This document shows positions 8,902-18,086 of a stretch of DNA of 64,000 bases, one piece after another. Source of the DNA: Algibacter mikhailovii (lineage in GTDB: Bacteria; Bacteroidota; Bacteroidia; Flavobacteriales; Flavobacteriaceae). Location of the stretch: positions 62,001 to 126,000 of the forward strand of contig NZ_BMWZ01000002.1 of NCBI RefSeq assembly GCF_014651495.1, read 5' to 3'. Below the pieces are notes generated by a model that was not told the DNA's origin, made no database searches, and saw only the letters and a program-made list of their open reading frames with translations. A program made the position numbers and the translations under genes. Numbering within the stretch: position 1 is the first letter of the stretch; each line of letters starts with the position of its first letter.

Positions 8902-9531
8902 ATGATAAAATTATTAATAGCAGACAATCACCCAATTACAAGAAAAGGACTGGAAGTGCTTTTCTCAGCATCACCAAACATTAAAATTGTTGGAAGCCTA
9001 GATGATGGCGAGGACATTCTTGAATTTGTAAAGGATAATCCTGTTGATATCATTTTAACAGAAGCCGACTTTCCAAAACTCAACGGGCTCACACTTTTAA
9101 GGTATTTAAAAAATGACTATCCAGACATTAAAACCATTATTCTTAGTGGTCAACCTGAAGAAGTTTATGCCATAAACGCCATTAAAGCTGGTGCGGCTGG
9201 GTACATTAGTAAATCCGTTAATGTTATGACCATTAATGAGGCCATCTTAAAAGTTGCTGATGGCGGCATTTATTTGAGCAACGACTTAACGCAACAACTT
9301 GCATTTGGTTCAAGGGTAAATAAAGGTGGCACCTTTTACAAGAAACTTTCCACTAGAGAAGCTGAAGTTCTCAAACTTTTAACCATTGGAAGGAAAAACA
9401 AAGAAATTTCAAAAGAGTTAGATATTAACGAAAAAACCGTTAGTACTTATAAAGCTCGATTAATGCGTAAATTGAAAGTTACTAATTTAGTAGATTTAAT
9501 AAATCAAGCTAAACTCTCACAAGCTTTATAG
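8902..9531 (+). CDS. LuxR-type response regulator with Glu at the phosphosite
   Basis: A receiver domain (1-120) and a LuxR-type helix-turn-helix (about 145-205, with STREAEVLKLL and NEKTVSTYKARLMRKL) make this a NarL/FixJ-type transcription factor of 209 residues. Aligning by the conserved Pro (58) and Gly (62) places Glu54 where NarL-type proteins have the phosphorylated Asp. The first acidic pair is D8-N9 instead of D-D. Ser82 and Lys104 are retained. A Glu at this site often mimics or replaces phosphorylation, so the protein may be constitutively active or controlled otherwise. No kinase gene is nearby. Its last 6 bases overlap the end of dnaG. Confidence 0.88.
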   Translation: MIKLLIADNHPITRKGLEVLFSASPNIKIVGSLDDGEDILEFVKDNPVDIILTEADFPKLNGLTLLRYLKNDYPDIKTIILSGQPEEVYAINAIKAGAAGYISKSVNVMTINEAILKVADGGIYLSNDLTQQLAFGSRVNKGGTFYKKLSTREAEVLKLLTIGRKNKEISKELDINEKTVSTYKARLMRKLKVTNLVDLINQAKLSQAL

Positions 9532-11487
9532 TACGCGATTAAGTTTTCGAGACAACAACATTTTTAGACCCGAATAGTCTTTTACTTCTTCAAGTATATT
9601 TCTATTCGTGTCTATTTTGTTTTGAAGTGTTTCTTGTTGAAACTCCCTAACTTTTTGATCGATTAAAAAACAACGCAGACTCAAAATAGTTTCACTTACT
9701 AATTGGGCTACGGAAGTGGTTTTTTCTTTTGGAAAAATATTCATCCTATTCCAGTTATCTAAAGTGTAACGTTCATCCTCCATTAGAATTGTTGTAATTT
9801 CATTGGCCATATCCTGATCAACTGAATTCACAAAAGTCTTTAGTTCAAACGTAGCATCTTGATTTAAACGATCTATAATAGTGTAATAAAGTGTCTTAAA
9901 CTGTGAATTGGTAAATTCCATTTCATCATCTTGCAGATCCAAATAAATTTTCTCAAAAACCTTAGCCTGCTGTATAACGGGTTCTAAGGTTAATTCTCCC
10001 TTGTCATTTTCTTTTAAGACCAGATCTTCAAAATCTTCAGTCATATCACCATATAACAACAAGGTTTCAATAATTTTACGCTCCAGCACATACTGTACAT
10101 CAACCTTTTTAACAGGCTGCTGTTGGTGCCTAATAACCTCAAAAGCCTTTTGCTCAGTTTTAGTTTTTTTACTTTCTTCCTGAGTGTCCTTCTTATTCAT
10201 TTGAGCAAGTGTACTAAAAAGCACTTCCTCACTTATATCCATAATTCTAGCGCATTCTTGAATATAAATCTCTTTCTTAATACGGTCTGGTATTTTAGAA
10301 ATACTATTGACAATATCCCTTACGGTATCGGCCTTTTTTATCGGGTCATTTTTTGACTCTTCAAATAATATGGAAGCCTTAAATTGAATAAAATCTTTGG
10401 CGTTTTCGTTTAAATAACAGGTTAACTGTTCCAGCGTATTTTGTTTCGCAAAACTATCCGGGTCTTCGCCTTCTGGAAAGGTGCAAACCTTTACGTTCAT
10501 ACCCTGTTCAAGTATTAAATCAATACCTCTTAAAGAGGCGCGCATACCCGCAGCATCCCCATCAAATAATACTGTGATATTCTTAGTTAACCTATTTATT
10601 AATCTAATTTGCTCAGATGTTAAAGCAGTACCCGAAGAAGAAACTACATTTTTAATTCCTGTTTGATGAAATTGTATTACATCAGTATAACCTTCAACCA
10701 AATAACAGTTATCTTCCTTGGCTATACTCTGCTTTGCATGATGAATACCATATAGAACTTTACTTTTATGATAGATATCACTCTCGGGCGAATTAACATA
10801 TTTTGCGGCTTTTTTATCCGCAATAAGGATTCTTCCTCCATACCCTAAAACACGACCGCTCATACTTTTTATAGGAAACATAACACGCCCTTTAAATCGA
10901 TCAAAGCGTTTATCACCTTTAACAATGGTTAGCCCCGTTTTTTCGAGAAAATCTATTTGATACCCCTGCTTCAAGGCTTCATCAGTAAAAGCCTGCCATT
11001 CATTTAATGAATAGCCTAACTCAAATGTTTTTATTGTTTCTTCAGTAAATCCACGTTCTTTAAAATAACCTAAACCTATAGATTTACCTTGATCTGTTTT
11101 GTGTAATACTTTTTGAAAATAAGTATTTGCAAATTCACTTACTAAATATAAGCTCTCACGTTCATTCGCTTTTTCCTTCTGTTCATTAGACTGAACCGTT
11201 TCTTCAATTTCAATATTATATTTTTTAGCGAGATACTTTATGGCCTCAGGATAGGTAAAGTGTTCATGTTCCATTAAAAAAGATACGGCTGTTCCTCCCT
11301 TTCCCGTAGAAAAATCTTTCCAGATCTGTTTTACTGGTGACACCATAAAACTAGGTGAACGCTCATCGCTAAAAGGGCTAAGTCCCTTATAATTAGTCCC
11401 CGCCTTTTTTAATTGCACAAAATCACCTATAACCTCCTCAACGCGGGCGGTTTCAAAAACTTTATCTATACTTGAGGAGGATATCAA
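9526..11487 (-). CDS. dnaG: DNA primase without a canonical zinc motif
   Basis: Bacterial replicative primase, making RNA primers and interacting with DnaB helicase through its C-terminus. The N-terminal CHC2-type domain, RNA polymerase core and TOPRIM motifs (EGYTDVI and LFDGDAAGMRA) are evident over 653 residues. The four positions that bind zinc in E. coli DnaG (C, H, C, C) are Ser37, Ser40, Asp58 and Thr61 here, in otherwise conserved surroundings (YKGLSPF and FSTGKGG), so zinc binding is lost. From memory this is shared by other Flavobacteriia rather than a mutation of this strain. The gene is convergent with the response regulator. Confidence 0.95.
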   Translation of the reverse strand: MISSSSIDKVFETARVEEVIGDFVQLKKAGTNYKGLSPFSDERSPSFMVSPVKQIWKDFSTGKGGTAVSFLMEHEHFTYPEAIKYLAKKYNIEIEETVQSNEQKEKANERESLYLVSEFANTYFQKVLHKTDQGKSIGLGYFKERGFTEETIKTFELGYSLNEWQAFTDEALKQGYQIDFLEKTGLTIVKGDKRFDRFKGRVMFPIKSMSGRVLGYGGRILIADKKAAKYVNSPESDIYHKSKVLYGIHHAKQSIAKEDNCYLVEGYTDVIQFHQTGIKNVVSSSGTALTSEQIRLINRLTKNITVLFDGDAAGMRASLRGIDLILEQGMNVKVCTFPEGEDPDSFAKQNTLEQLTCYLNENAKDFIQFKASILFEESKNDPIKKADTVRDIVNSISKIPDRIKKEIYIQECARIMDISEEVLFSTLAQMNKKDTQEESKKTKTEQKAFEVIRHQQQPVKKVDVQYVLERKIIETLLLYGDMTEDFEDLVLKENDKGELTLEPVIQQAKVFEKIYLDLQDDEMEFTNSQFKTLYYTIIDRLNQDATFELKTFVNSVDQDMANEITTILMEDERYTLDNWNRMNIFPKEKTTSVAQLVSETILSLRCFLIDQKVREFQQETLQNKIDTNRNILEEVKDYSGLKMLLSRKLNRVL

Positions 11488-11524
11488 TTCTAATGCGTTT
11501 TAGTACCAGCAAAAATAACAAATT

Positions 11525-11543
11525 ATGTGCTTTAAAAGCACAT
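11525..11543. repeat. Perfect 19-base palindrome upstream of dnaG
   Basis: ATGTGCTTTAAAAGCACAT has 9-bp arms around one base. It lies between the divergent dnaG and DUF3360 genes, 38 bases before the dnaG start, and lacks a T-tract, so an operator is more likely than a terminator. No cognate protein can be named. Confidence 0.4.
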
Positions 11544-11654
11544 CGCAATCAATAGCTAAGAGGTTATTTCCAAAATTCATAAAAATTATCCCTATAAGTA
11601 ACACAAAATAATATTCACCTGACAAACCTCATATTTAAAATTCAATATGGTGAT

Positions 11655-11662
11655 TAGATTTG
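11655..11662 (+). promoter_or_regulatory. Candidate -7 box of the DUF3360 transporter
   Basis: TAGATTTG is an exact match to TANNTTTG and lies 35 bases before the ATG at 11697. A clear TTG at the normal distance upstream is not seen. Confidence 0.4.
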
Positions 11663-11696
11663 CCCTTGCAATATTTCATGAATTAACCAAACCATA

Positions 11697-13151
11697 ATGA
11701 AGAAATCAGACAAGAACTTTTACAGGGAAAATCGCAAAAAATCAAAAGAATTCAAAAAAAGAGAAGAGTATCTTGAGCACGAGCTTAGCATCATGAAATT
11801 TAGACGGTGGCGCATTCATCTTCCTTTTAGAGATTTTAATATAGAACTTGAAGATTGGGTTCCAGCCTTAGCAGCAACCATTGGAAAAGTTGTTATGGTA
11901 ACCGCTATGGTAGCTGCTTTTGCTGCACAATTTGGACTTTCACCAGAGTTTGTCGCAGAAAATGTGAGGTTCGAGCTTTTAATTGCCGGTGGTATTTTTG
12001 TTATTTTATTTTCGGCCATATTAAATCCCAGAGCTAACCTTGCGGGAACACATGGCCCCATGATTCCATTAATCCCAATTATTGCCGCAGCCGGAGGACA
12101 TCCATTAGCTCTAGGTATTCTAATAGGTGTTTTTGGTATTATTTTAAGTCTAACAAAAGGTGGCTCTAAACTTATGACTTTAACCGGTGTTGGGGTAAGA
12201 GGCGGATTATTGATTTATCTGGGCGCTATGGGGCTTATTGGACAAATAACTAAATTTGAAACTTGGACTTCTAATGCGGACTCTGGATCCGTTTCGTTTG
12301 CTGTAATCGGCATTACTATTTTAATTTATGCCTATTTGGCACGTATAAAAAAGCGCTGGCTAGCCATCCCTTTATGCTCATTAATTGCTGGACTTGTAGC
12401 CTATTCGATGGGGATGAATTTTGAATTTACTACAACCCCTGGCCTTCCGCACATGAATCCGTTCTGGTGGTGGGGAGAAACAACAGGTTGGCAAATTGGT
12501 TGGCCTAATTTTGGTCATTTCATAGCAGTTATACCTTTTGCCATTTTAGCCGTAGCGATGTGGTCTCCAGATTACTTAGGACATCGGGTATTCCAAGAAC
12601 TTAACTATCCTGAAAACACTGATGATGTCTTGATGGATGTAGACGATACTATGACCGTTTCCTCTTTAAGACAAATATTTGGCTCTCTATTAGGCGGTGG
12701 TAATATTGCTTCTTCTTGGGGTACATACATGATTCCAGCGGCTATTGCTAAACGCCCCATTCCAGGTGGTGCAGTATTAACTGCCCTGTTATGTGTTTTG
12801 GCATCAATATTTGGATACCCAATGGATTTAGCCATGTGGGAACCCGTATTGCGCATCGCACTAATAGTAGGCGTATTTCTGCCTTTGCTAGAAGCAGGTA
12901 TGCAAATGGTTCAAAAGCACAATGATTCTCTAAGTGCAGGTACTTGTATTTTTGCCTGTGCTTTTGTAAATCCAGTTTTTGGATGGGCACTCACCATGCT
13001 TCTTGATAATATGGGTTTAATAGGCGACCGAAATAGATCGAAAGAACTCAGCCTAAAAGAAAAATTAATTATCCCAGGAATAATGTTTATTATTTGCGTT
13101 GTGTCGCTTGCACTAGTTGGGCAATTACCAGGAATTCCGGGGATATTTTAA
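11697..13151 (+). CDS. DUF3360-type polytopic membrane transporter
   Basis: The 484-residue protein has a charged cytoplasmic N-terminus of about 45 residues, the motif LPFRDFNIELEDWVPALAA, and then about 12 hydrophobic helices. I recognise it as the DUF3360 group, which resembles the SulP and nucleobase (NCS2) transporter folds; the substrate is unknown. A conserved stretch NPRANLAGTHGPMIPLIP is visible near 110-130. It has its own promoter-like box, and a strong terminator follows at 13196-13244, so it is probably monocistronic. The family call is from recollection of sequence motifs; transport of an anion is only inference. Confidence 0.75.
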   Translation: MKKSDKNFYRENRKKSKEFKKREEYLEHELSIMKFRRWRIHLPFRDFNIELEDWVPALAATIGKVVMVTAMVAAFAAQFGLSPEFVAENVRFELLIAGGIFVILFSAILNPRANLAGTHGPMIPLIPIIAAAGGHPLALGILIGVFGIILSLTKGGSKLMTLTGVGVRGGLLIYLGAMGLIGQITKFETWTSNADSGSVSFAVIGITILIYAYLARIKKRWLAIPLCSLIAGLVAYSMGMNFEFTTTPGLPHMNPFWWWGETTGWQIGWPNFGHFIAVIPFAILAVAMWSPDYLGHRVFQELNYPENTDDVLMDVDDTMTVSSLRQIFGSLLGGGNIASSWGTYMIPAAIAKRPIPGGAVLTALLCVLASIFGYPMDLAMWEPVLRIALIVGVFLPLLEAGMQMVQKHNDSLSAGTCIFACAFVNPVFGWALTMLLDNMGLIGDRNRSKELSLKEKLIIPGIMFIICVVSLALVGQLPGIPGIF

Positions 13152-13195
13152 CCTTATAATATTCCAGTTTTAAATCATTCAGTTTTAAAATCAAG

Positions 13196-13244
13196 GAAAC
13201 CGAATAGGGGCAAGTATGGCTTAAACCTATTCGGTTTCGCTTTT
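13196..13244 (+). terminator. Intrinsic terminator after the DUF3360 transporter
   Basis: GAAACCGAATAGG (13196-13208) and CCTATTCGGTTTC (13226-13238) form a perfect 13-bp stem with a 17-base loop, followed by GCTTTT. It lies 45 bases after the stop codon and separates the two transporter genes. Confidence 0.8.
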
Positions 13245-13348
13245 AATTTGTTTAAGAACCGTTCCGTTCATTTATTTTTTGGTAAGTTAGGCTTAATTAA
13301 AATCTACTTCCGGCTTTGTCCTGTAGATAATAACACCGAATAATAAAG

Positions 13349-14839
13349 ATGAAATTTAAGTTTCCAAGTGCCCAAACTATTTTATTCCTTATCGCCGGAT
13401 TTGTTACGCTATTAACCTGGTTAGTACCTGCAGGTAAATATGACAACCTAGCCTACAACGCATCTAGCAATACGTTTACCAAAACTATGCAAGACAAGGT
13501 TATTGAATTACCTGCTACTCAAGAGACCTTAGAATCATTACACATTAAAATCCCCATTGAAAAATTCACTAATGGCGACATATATAAGCCTATAGGAATT
13601 CCTAATACTTATCATGAATTAAACCCCCAACCACAGGGTTTTACAGATTTTGTAGAATCACCTATTAAAGGTGTTATTGCGTCTGCAGACATCATTTTTC
13701 TTATTCTCATTATTGGCGGTTTAATTGGCATCATGAACCTTACCGGAGCATTTGATGCTGGTATTTCTTGGCTCGCCAAAATTTTGAAAGGCAAGGAGTT
13801 TGTACTCATTATCCTGGTGACCACACTCATTGCAGCAGGGGGCACCACTTTTGGCCTTGCTGAAGAAACCATGGCATTCTTTCCTATTTTAATACCTGTA
13901 TTCTTGGCTGCAAAATACGACGCTATGGTTGGTTTAGCCTGTATTTTTCTTGGTTCAGCTATTGGAACCATGTGTTCAACAATAAATCCGTTTTCTACTA
14001 TTATTGCATCCGATGCCGCTGGCATTAGTTGGACTACCGGACTAACTAACAGATTAATCATGCTTTTTCTCTGTTTAACAATCACCATAATATACATTTT
14101 ACGCTATGCAAATCGCGTAAAAAAAGACCCGAGTAAATCCCTTATTTACGATCAAAAAGAAGAATTAAACCGTTTGTTTGGATTAGATAAATTAAACAAG
14201 AATATCAAACTTACACCTAAGCTGAAACTGATTATTCTTATTTTTTCACTGTGCTTTGTTGTTATGATTATTGGGGTTTCTTTTTGGGATTGGTGGTTTG
14301 TTGAAATGACGGCGGTATTTCTTGTTGGTGCTATTGTTATAGGTCTTATTGCAAGAATTGAAGAAGGTGTTTTTATTGAAGCCTTTGTGAAAGGTGCAGC
14401 TGAATTGTTAAGTGTTGCATTTATTGTAGGCATAGCAAGAGGCGTCACCATACTTATGGAAGACGGCTTGATTAGTGATACGCTTTTGTATTATGCAAGT
14501 ACAATGACTGAAGGCATGAACAAAGGAGTTTTTACAAATGTTATGCTGATAACTTATAGTGCTTTATCCTTTTTCATGCCTTCATCCTCAGGTATGGCAG
14601 TCTTGACTATGCCCATTATTTCACCTCTAGCAGATATTGTTCATATAGGCAGGGAAACCATTGTTGACACCTATCAATACGGATTAGGCTTGTTCTACCT
14701 AATAAATCCTACTGGTTTAATTTTAGCTGCATTAGCAATAGTTAAAATAGGCTTTGATAAATGGTTAAAATTCGTCATGCCCCTATTTATTATTTTGTTT
14801 TTAACAACAATGGCTATGCTTACTATTTCGGTATATTAA
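13349..14839 (+). CDS. YfcC/DcuC-family transporter
   Basis: The 496-residue membrane protein begins with the family-typical FPSAQTILFLIAGFVTLLTWLVPAGKY, in which a first helix is followed by a periplasmic loop. Later come AAGGTTFGLAEETMAFFPIL and FFMPSSSGMAVLTMP, both characteristic of the YfcC / C4-dicarboxylate anaerobic carrier superfamily. About 12 membrane helices are predicted. Members are annotated as dicarboxylate or basic amino-acid carriers; the substrate cannot be read from the sequence. It ends one base before the convergent outer-membrane protein gene, leaving no room for a separate terminator. Confidence 0.82.
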   Translation: MKFKFPSAQTILFLIAGFVTLLTWLVPAGKYDNLAYNASSNTFTKTMQDKVIELPATQETLESLHIKIPIEKFTNGDIYKPIGIPNTYHELNPQPQGFTDFVESPIKGVIASADIIFLILIIGGLIGIMNLTGAFDAGISWLAKILKGKEFVLIILVTTLIAAGGTTFGLAEETMAFFPILIPVFLAAKYDAMVGLACIFLGSAIGTMCSTINPFSTIIASDAAGISWTTGLTNRLIMLFLCLTITIIYILRYANRVKKDPSKSLIYDQKEELNRLFGLDKLNKNIKLTPKLKLIILIFSLCFVVMIIGVSFWDWWFVEMTAVFLVGAIVIGLIARIEEGVFIEAFVKGAAELLSVAFIVGIARGVTILMEDGLISDTLLYYASTMTEGMNKGVFTNVMLITYSALSFFMPSSSGMAVLTMPIISPLADIVHIGRETIVDTYQYGLGLFYLINPTGLILAALAIVKIGFDKWLKFVMPLFIILFLTTMAMLTISVY

Positions 14840-14840
14840 T

Positions 14841-15926
14841 CTAATTCATATCAAATCGAAGGCCCAACGATATATTATTTTGGCTGACTGCTTGATCTTT
14901 AAATATTGGATTTAAATCATACTTAAAATATAAAGCAGCACATCCTAATGCGACATAGGCACTGGGCCCATAAATCAAATTAGAGGTATTATAACCACCC
15001 TTCAATTTATCTTTAGCCTTATTACCATTAACATCAGTATATTTTAATTTCTGCATGGTTTGAATATTGAAGCCACCATAAAAACCAACACCAAATTTTA
15101 GTTGCTTTTTTGTTGAATATCTATAATAACTGCTTCTATCAATACGTCTAGAAGGTCCAAATTCTAAATGAACGGGAAAGACAATATTGGTCATTCTAAA
15201 TTTAATAACACAAGCATCGTTTGGAAAAGGCTCCAAACTAATTACACCATCATTGTTTACTAAATATTGATTATCCTTAATATTTAATTTATTCCACTGA
15301 AAAGAAAACCCGTACTTCAATCTTAAAAAATTAGAATTGTTGAGTAATCTTGTTTTCCATGCATAACCCAATTCAATAAAACTAGAACCACCCAATTTGT
15401 ATGGTGAGTCATCTAATTTTTCACCTTCAATTATGGCGTTATTAAAACCCATAGCAAAAACTAAATGACTTGAGGTCCGTTTGTCATATTTCTTAGGTTT
15501 ATCCTCATCTTTGGTTATAATTCCCAAAAAGCCATCCGCACTATCATCATCACTAATTATAATTTCTATTTGTTTTTTCTTTTTTTCTTCACCTTCATTA
15601 TAACCCTCCTCATTTCTTTCAAGAAGCTCAATTTTATTATCAATAATAGCTACTCTATTTTCAATATTCAATGCTCTTTTTTGAGCTGCCTCTTGTTTTA
15701 ATGCTTCCGCTTCAGATTCGGTAATCGTTCCATTGGCTACTTGTTCATTAATAGCTTCGACGTCTTTTTTTAAAAGTGATTTTTCCTCTTCCTCAACTTC
15801 TATTTTACTCTTTTTAAGCGATTCAATTTTTAGGGTATTCACGTTTGGAATGGTATCCTGGGCATTGATGAGTTGCCCAGAAAGACATAGTGCACAAAGC
15901 ACTAATAACAAAGTAATTTTTTGCAT
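14841..15926 (-). CDS. Predicted outer-membrane beta-barrel protein
   Basis: A signal peptide (KITLLLVLCALCLSGQLINAQ) is followed by a highly charged, probably coiled-coil region rich in Glu and Lys (residues 30-125). The C-terminal half (about 150-361) has alternating aromatic/hydrophobic strands, such as FIELGYAWKTRL and LRLKYGFSFQWNKL, typical of outer-membrane barrels of the PorT-like type. The function is unknown. It is the third gene of a minus-strand cluster with a sigma factor and a membrane regulator (15982-17317), a common flavobacterial trio, so expression is probably coupled to that sigma factor. Confidence 0.7.
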   Translation of the reverse strand: MQKITLLLVLCALCLSGQLINAQDTIPNVNTLKIESLKKSKIEVEEEEKSLLKKDVEAINEQVANGTITESEAEALKQEAAQKRALNIENRVAIIDNKIELLERNEEGYNEGEEKKKKQIEIIISDDDSADGFLGIITKDEDKPKKYDKRTSSHLVFAMGFNNAIIEGEKLDDSPYKLGGSSFIELGYAWKTRLLNNSNFLRLKYGFSFQWNKLNIKDNQYLVNNDGVISLEPFPNDACVIKFRMTNIVFPVHLEFGPSRRIDRSSYYRYSTKKQLKFGVGFYGGFNIQTMQKLKYTDVNGNKAKDKLKGGYNTSNLIYGPSAYVALGCAALYFKYDLNPIFKDQAVSQNNISLGLRFDMN

Positions 15927-15981
15927 TGCTGTTCGTTTTTTTGCCTGTATTAGGCGTTGATTGATTTATTATGATTGATTT

Positions 15982-16755
15982 TTATTTATTACGTTGCGCT
16001 ATAGATGTTTTCACAGAATTATAACTCGCCTTTAAAGCCTCTAGTACTTTACTTCTAAACGACTGATCTAATTCTTGTTCGACACTTTGAAGCAAAGCAT
16101 TAGCATCAACTTTACCTGTTGATTCTTGATATAATCTTTTATGTGCTATTTCATTTTGAGCTTTAAAAAGTAATGCATCAATATCAGCCTCCGTTACCTC
16201 TATATTTTTATCTTTTAATGCATGTACTTCGGCCACAACATCTTGAATCTTTTGCTGTTCAAATGTTAGGTTTTTATCCGGTGCAGGCGCTTGAATTGAT
16301 AAGTTTTCCTGAGTCTTGGCCGGGGCTTCCGTTTGATTCTTTTCTAAGGCTATCTTTTGTGAATTTTTAGCGCTAATAATTTCTTTAATAACTGTTTTAT
16401 TTTTGGGCTCCTGTTCTGCTTTTACGAGATCTTGTTGAACGCTTTTATCTTTTTCTTTAGATACATTTTGTTGAATGGGTTTTACCGCTTCGGTCTCAGT
16501 AACGTTTGGGACAACAACAACCTTGAAAGGTTCATCTTTCATTATATCCTCACCACCACCCCATTGTGTCACAACTAGCAGTACACCAACTAAACTTGCT
16601 GCCAAACCAAGCATCCAATACGTTCTATGATTCTTTTTCTTTTCCGTATCAGCATCCAACCGATTAGAAAGTGAATTCCAAGCATCCGCTGAAGGCGAAA
16701 TGCTTCTTTTCTCAAGATTTTCTTTAATAGATCTATCTAATTCATTTAATTCCAT
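15982..16755 (-). CDS. Membrane protein encoded with the ECF sigma factor, possible anti-sigma
   Basis: The 257 residues have a cytoplasmic N-terminus (MELNELDRSIKENLEKR, then SADAWNSLSNRLD), one membrane helix at about 46-65 (WMLGLAASLVGVLLVV) and a long, charged, low-complexity periplasmic region with Lys/Glu/Gln-rich repeats. The start overlaps the upstream sigma gene by 14 bases. That arrangement, together with the single-helix topology, is typical of anti-sigma or sigma-associated proteins. No zinc-binding anti-sigma motif is seen, so the anti-sigma role is inference. Confidence 0.65.
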   Translation of the reverse strand: MELNELDRSIKENLEKRSISPSADAWNSLSNRLDADTEKKKNHRTYWMLGLAASLVGVLLVVTQWGGGEDIMKDEPFKVVVVPNVTETEAVKPIQQNVSKEKDKSVQQDLVKAEQEPKNKTVIKEIISAKNSQKIALEKNQTEAPAKTQENLSIQAPAPDKNLTFEQQKIQDVVAEVHALKDKNIEVTEADIDALLFKAQNEIAHKRLYQESTGKVDANALLQSVEQELDQSFRSKVLEALKASYNSVKTSIAQRNK

Positions 16756-17317
16756 AATCTAACTTTTTTAATTCTTCAATTTTTTGTTGAAGCATTTTGC
16801 GCGCCTTAAAGAGCTGCGATTTTGATGTACCAGGGGAAATATTTAAAATTTCTGATATTTCATGGTGCTTATAGCCCTCAATAGCATACATAACAAAAAC
16901 CATTTTATAACCTGCCGGTAAGCCATCTATTAATTGTTGTATCTCAGCAACTTCAATATCACTCGCTACGGGATCAAAAACCTCCTGTTCAGATTCCACA
17001 TCCTCATAAGCAAATTCAATTTGTTTTTTTTGGCGTAAATAAGAAATAGATTCCCTAACCATAATTTTTCTTATCCATCCTTCAAAACTTCCAGAGCTTT
17101 GATATTGCTCTAGATTTGAGAACACTTTAAAAAATCCATTTAGCATGACCTCTTCAGCATGCTGTAAATCTTTTATGTAATACCTGCAAACACTTAACAT
17201 TTTAGGGGCGTGTAAATCAAACAAAATACGCTGCGCATCTCTGTTTTGCTTTATTGCCTTTTGAATCAAATGCGATTCATTTTTATGTAATTGAATAACT
17301 TTCAAGAATGTTTTCAT
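16742..17317 (-). CDS. ECF-type RNA polymerase sigma factor
   Basis: Group 4 (ECF) sigma factor of 191 residues. Region 2 includes the -10-recognition stretch with AEEVMLNGFFKVFSNLEQY and GWIRKIMVRESISYLR. Region 4 carries the helix-turn-helix GYKHHEISEILNISPGTSKSQLFKARKML near 145-175. It is followed with a 14-base overlap by a single-pass membrane protein that may regulate it, and then by an outer-membrane barrel gene. The target regulon is unknown. The chosen ATG is the first in frame; an internal Met is not favoured because region 2 begins soon after. Confidence 0.9.
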   Translation of the reverse strand: MKTFLKVIQLHKNESHLIQKAIKQNRDAQRILFDLHAPKMLSVCRYYIKDLQHAEEVMLNGFFKVFSNLEQYQSSGSFEGWIRKIMVRESISYLRQKKQIEFAYEDVESEQEVFDPVASDIEVAEIQQLIDGLPAGYKMVFVMYAIEGYKHHEISEILNISPGTSKSQLFKARKMLQQKIEELKKLDYGIK

Positions 17318-17480
17318 TAGGTCCTCTATTTATAAAGACGCAATATTTAAACAAATGGTTGCCTAGGGTTGCTTTTATTTTTTTCCAATCAAAAAACTAC
17401 GCTCACAAATGGACCAAAAGCCAATAATTTTAATTATTTTGTTAAGCAAGAACAATTTCCAACTAATACCATTTAAAATT

Positions 17481-18065
17481 ATGAAATTCCTAAGGAACTA
17501 CCCCATTCTATTGCTTACATTTCTTTTGACCTTCAATTTATCATTTGCTCAAGAAGCGAAAAATGACATGCCTACAAAAGAAAAAGTGGCTTATGTTGAA
17601 TTAATGGGCACAATTAAAGAGATTAACAAAGAAACCCGTGAAATAACAGTTATAGGAAGTGAAGGTGAATTACACACCTTTACTGCAGGCGAAGATGTAA
17701 AACGATTTGATGAAATAGCAGTTGGTGAAGTCATTACTTTTGGTTTTTACAAATTTTTAAAAGCAGAATTCCGTAAACCCACGGAGGAAGAAATAGCAGA
17801 ACCGTTAATGGTTATTGCTGATGCAGAAAAAGCGGGAATGGACATGGAACCAGGCGTGGTAATTGGAGCTATGGTCAAAGCTGTAGTTACTATTCAAGTT
17901 ATAAATTTGACCTATATGTATGTGACCATAAAGGGGCCTCAAGGCAATTACACGACCATTGATGTTGAAGATGAAGAACTTATTAAAAAATTACATGTTG
18001 GCCAAGTCGTAATTATGACCTATGGTGAAGCTATAGCTGTATCCTTAACTAAAGTAGAAGACTAA
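17481..18065 (+). CDS. Exported protein with two similar modules, function unknown
   Basis: I prefer the ATG at 17481 over one at 17409 because it gives a clean signal peptide (YPILLLTFLLTFNLSFAQ). The mature part of about 170 residues seems to consist of two beta-rich modules with a shared layout. One reads GTIKEINKETREITV ending in ITFGFYKFLKAEF; the other reads VVTIQVINLTYMYVTIKG ending in VIMTYGEAIAVSL. Each has a short variant of vxvGd/Vgqv before its last strand. No catalytic motif is recognised. The gene is divergent from the sigma cluster and ends with a clear terminator, so it is probably transcribed alone. Confidence 0.7.
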   Translation: MKFLRNYPILLLTFLLTFNLSFAQEAKNDMPTKEKVAYVELMGTIKEINKETREITVIGSEGELHTFTAGEDVKRFDEIAVGEVITFGFYKFLKAEFRKPTEEEIAEPLMVIADAEKAGMDMEPGVVIGAMVKAVVTIQVINLTYMYVTIKGPQGNYTTIDVEDEELIKKLHVGQVVIMTYGEAIAVSLTKVED

Positions 18066-18086
18066 TCCAGTAAAGAACCTATAAAA

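Noticed and set aside
13612-14097. 161-residue frame antisense to the YfcC-type transporter
   Set aside because: Fully inside a clear membrane-transporter gene; its hydrophobic pattern is a mirror of the true frame.
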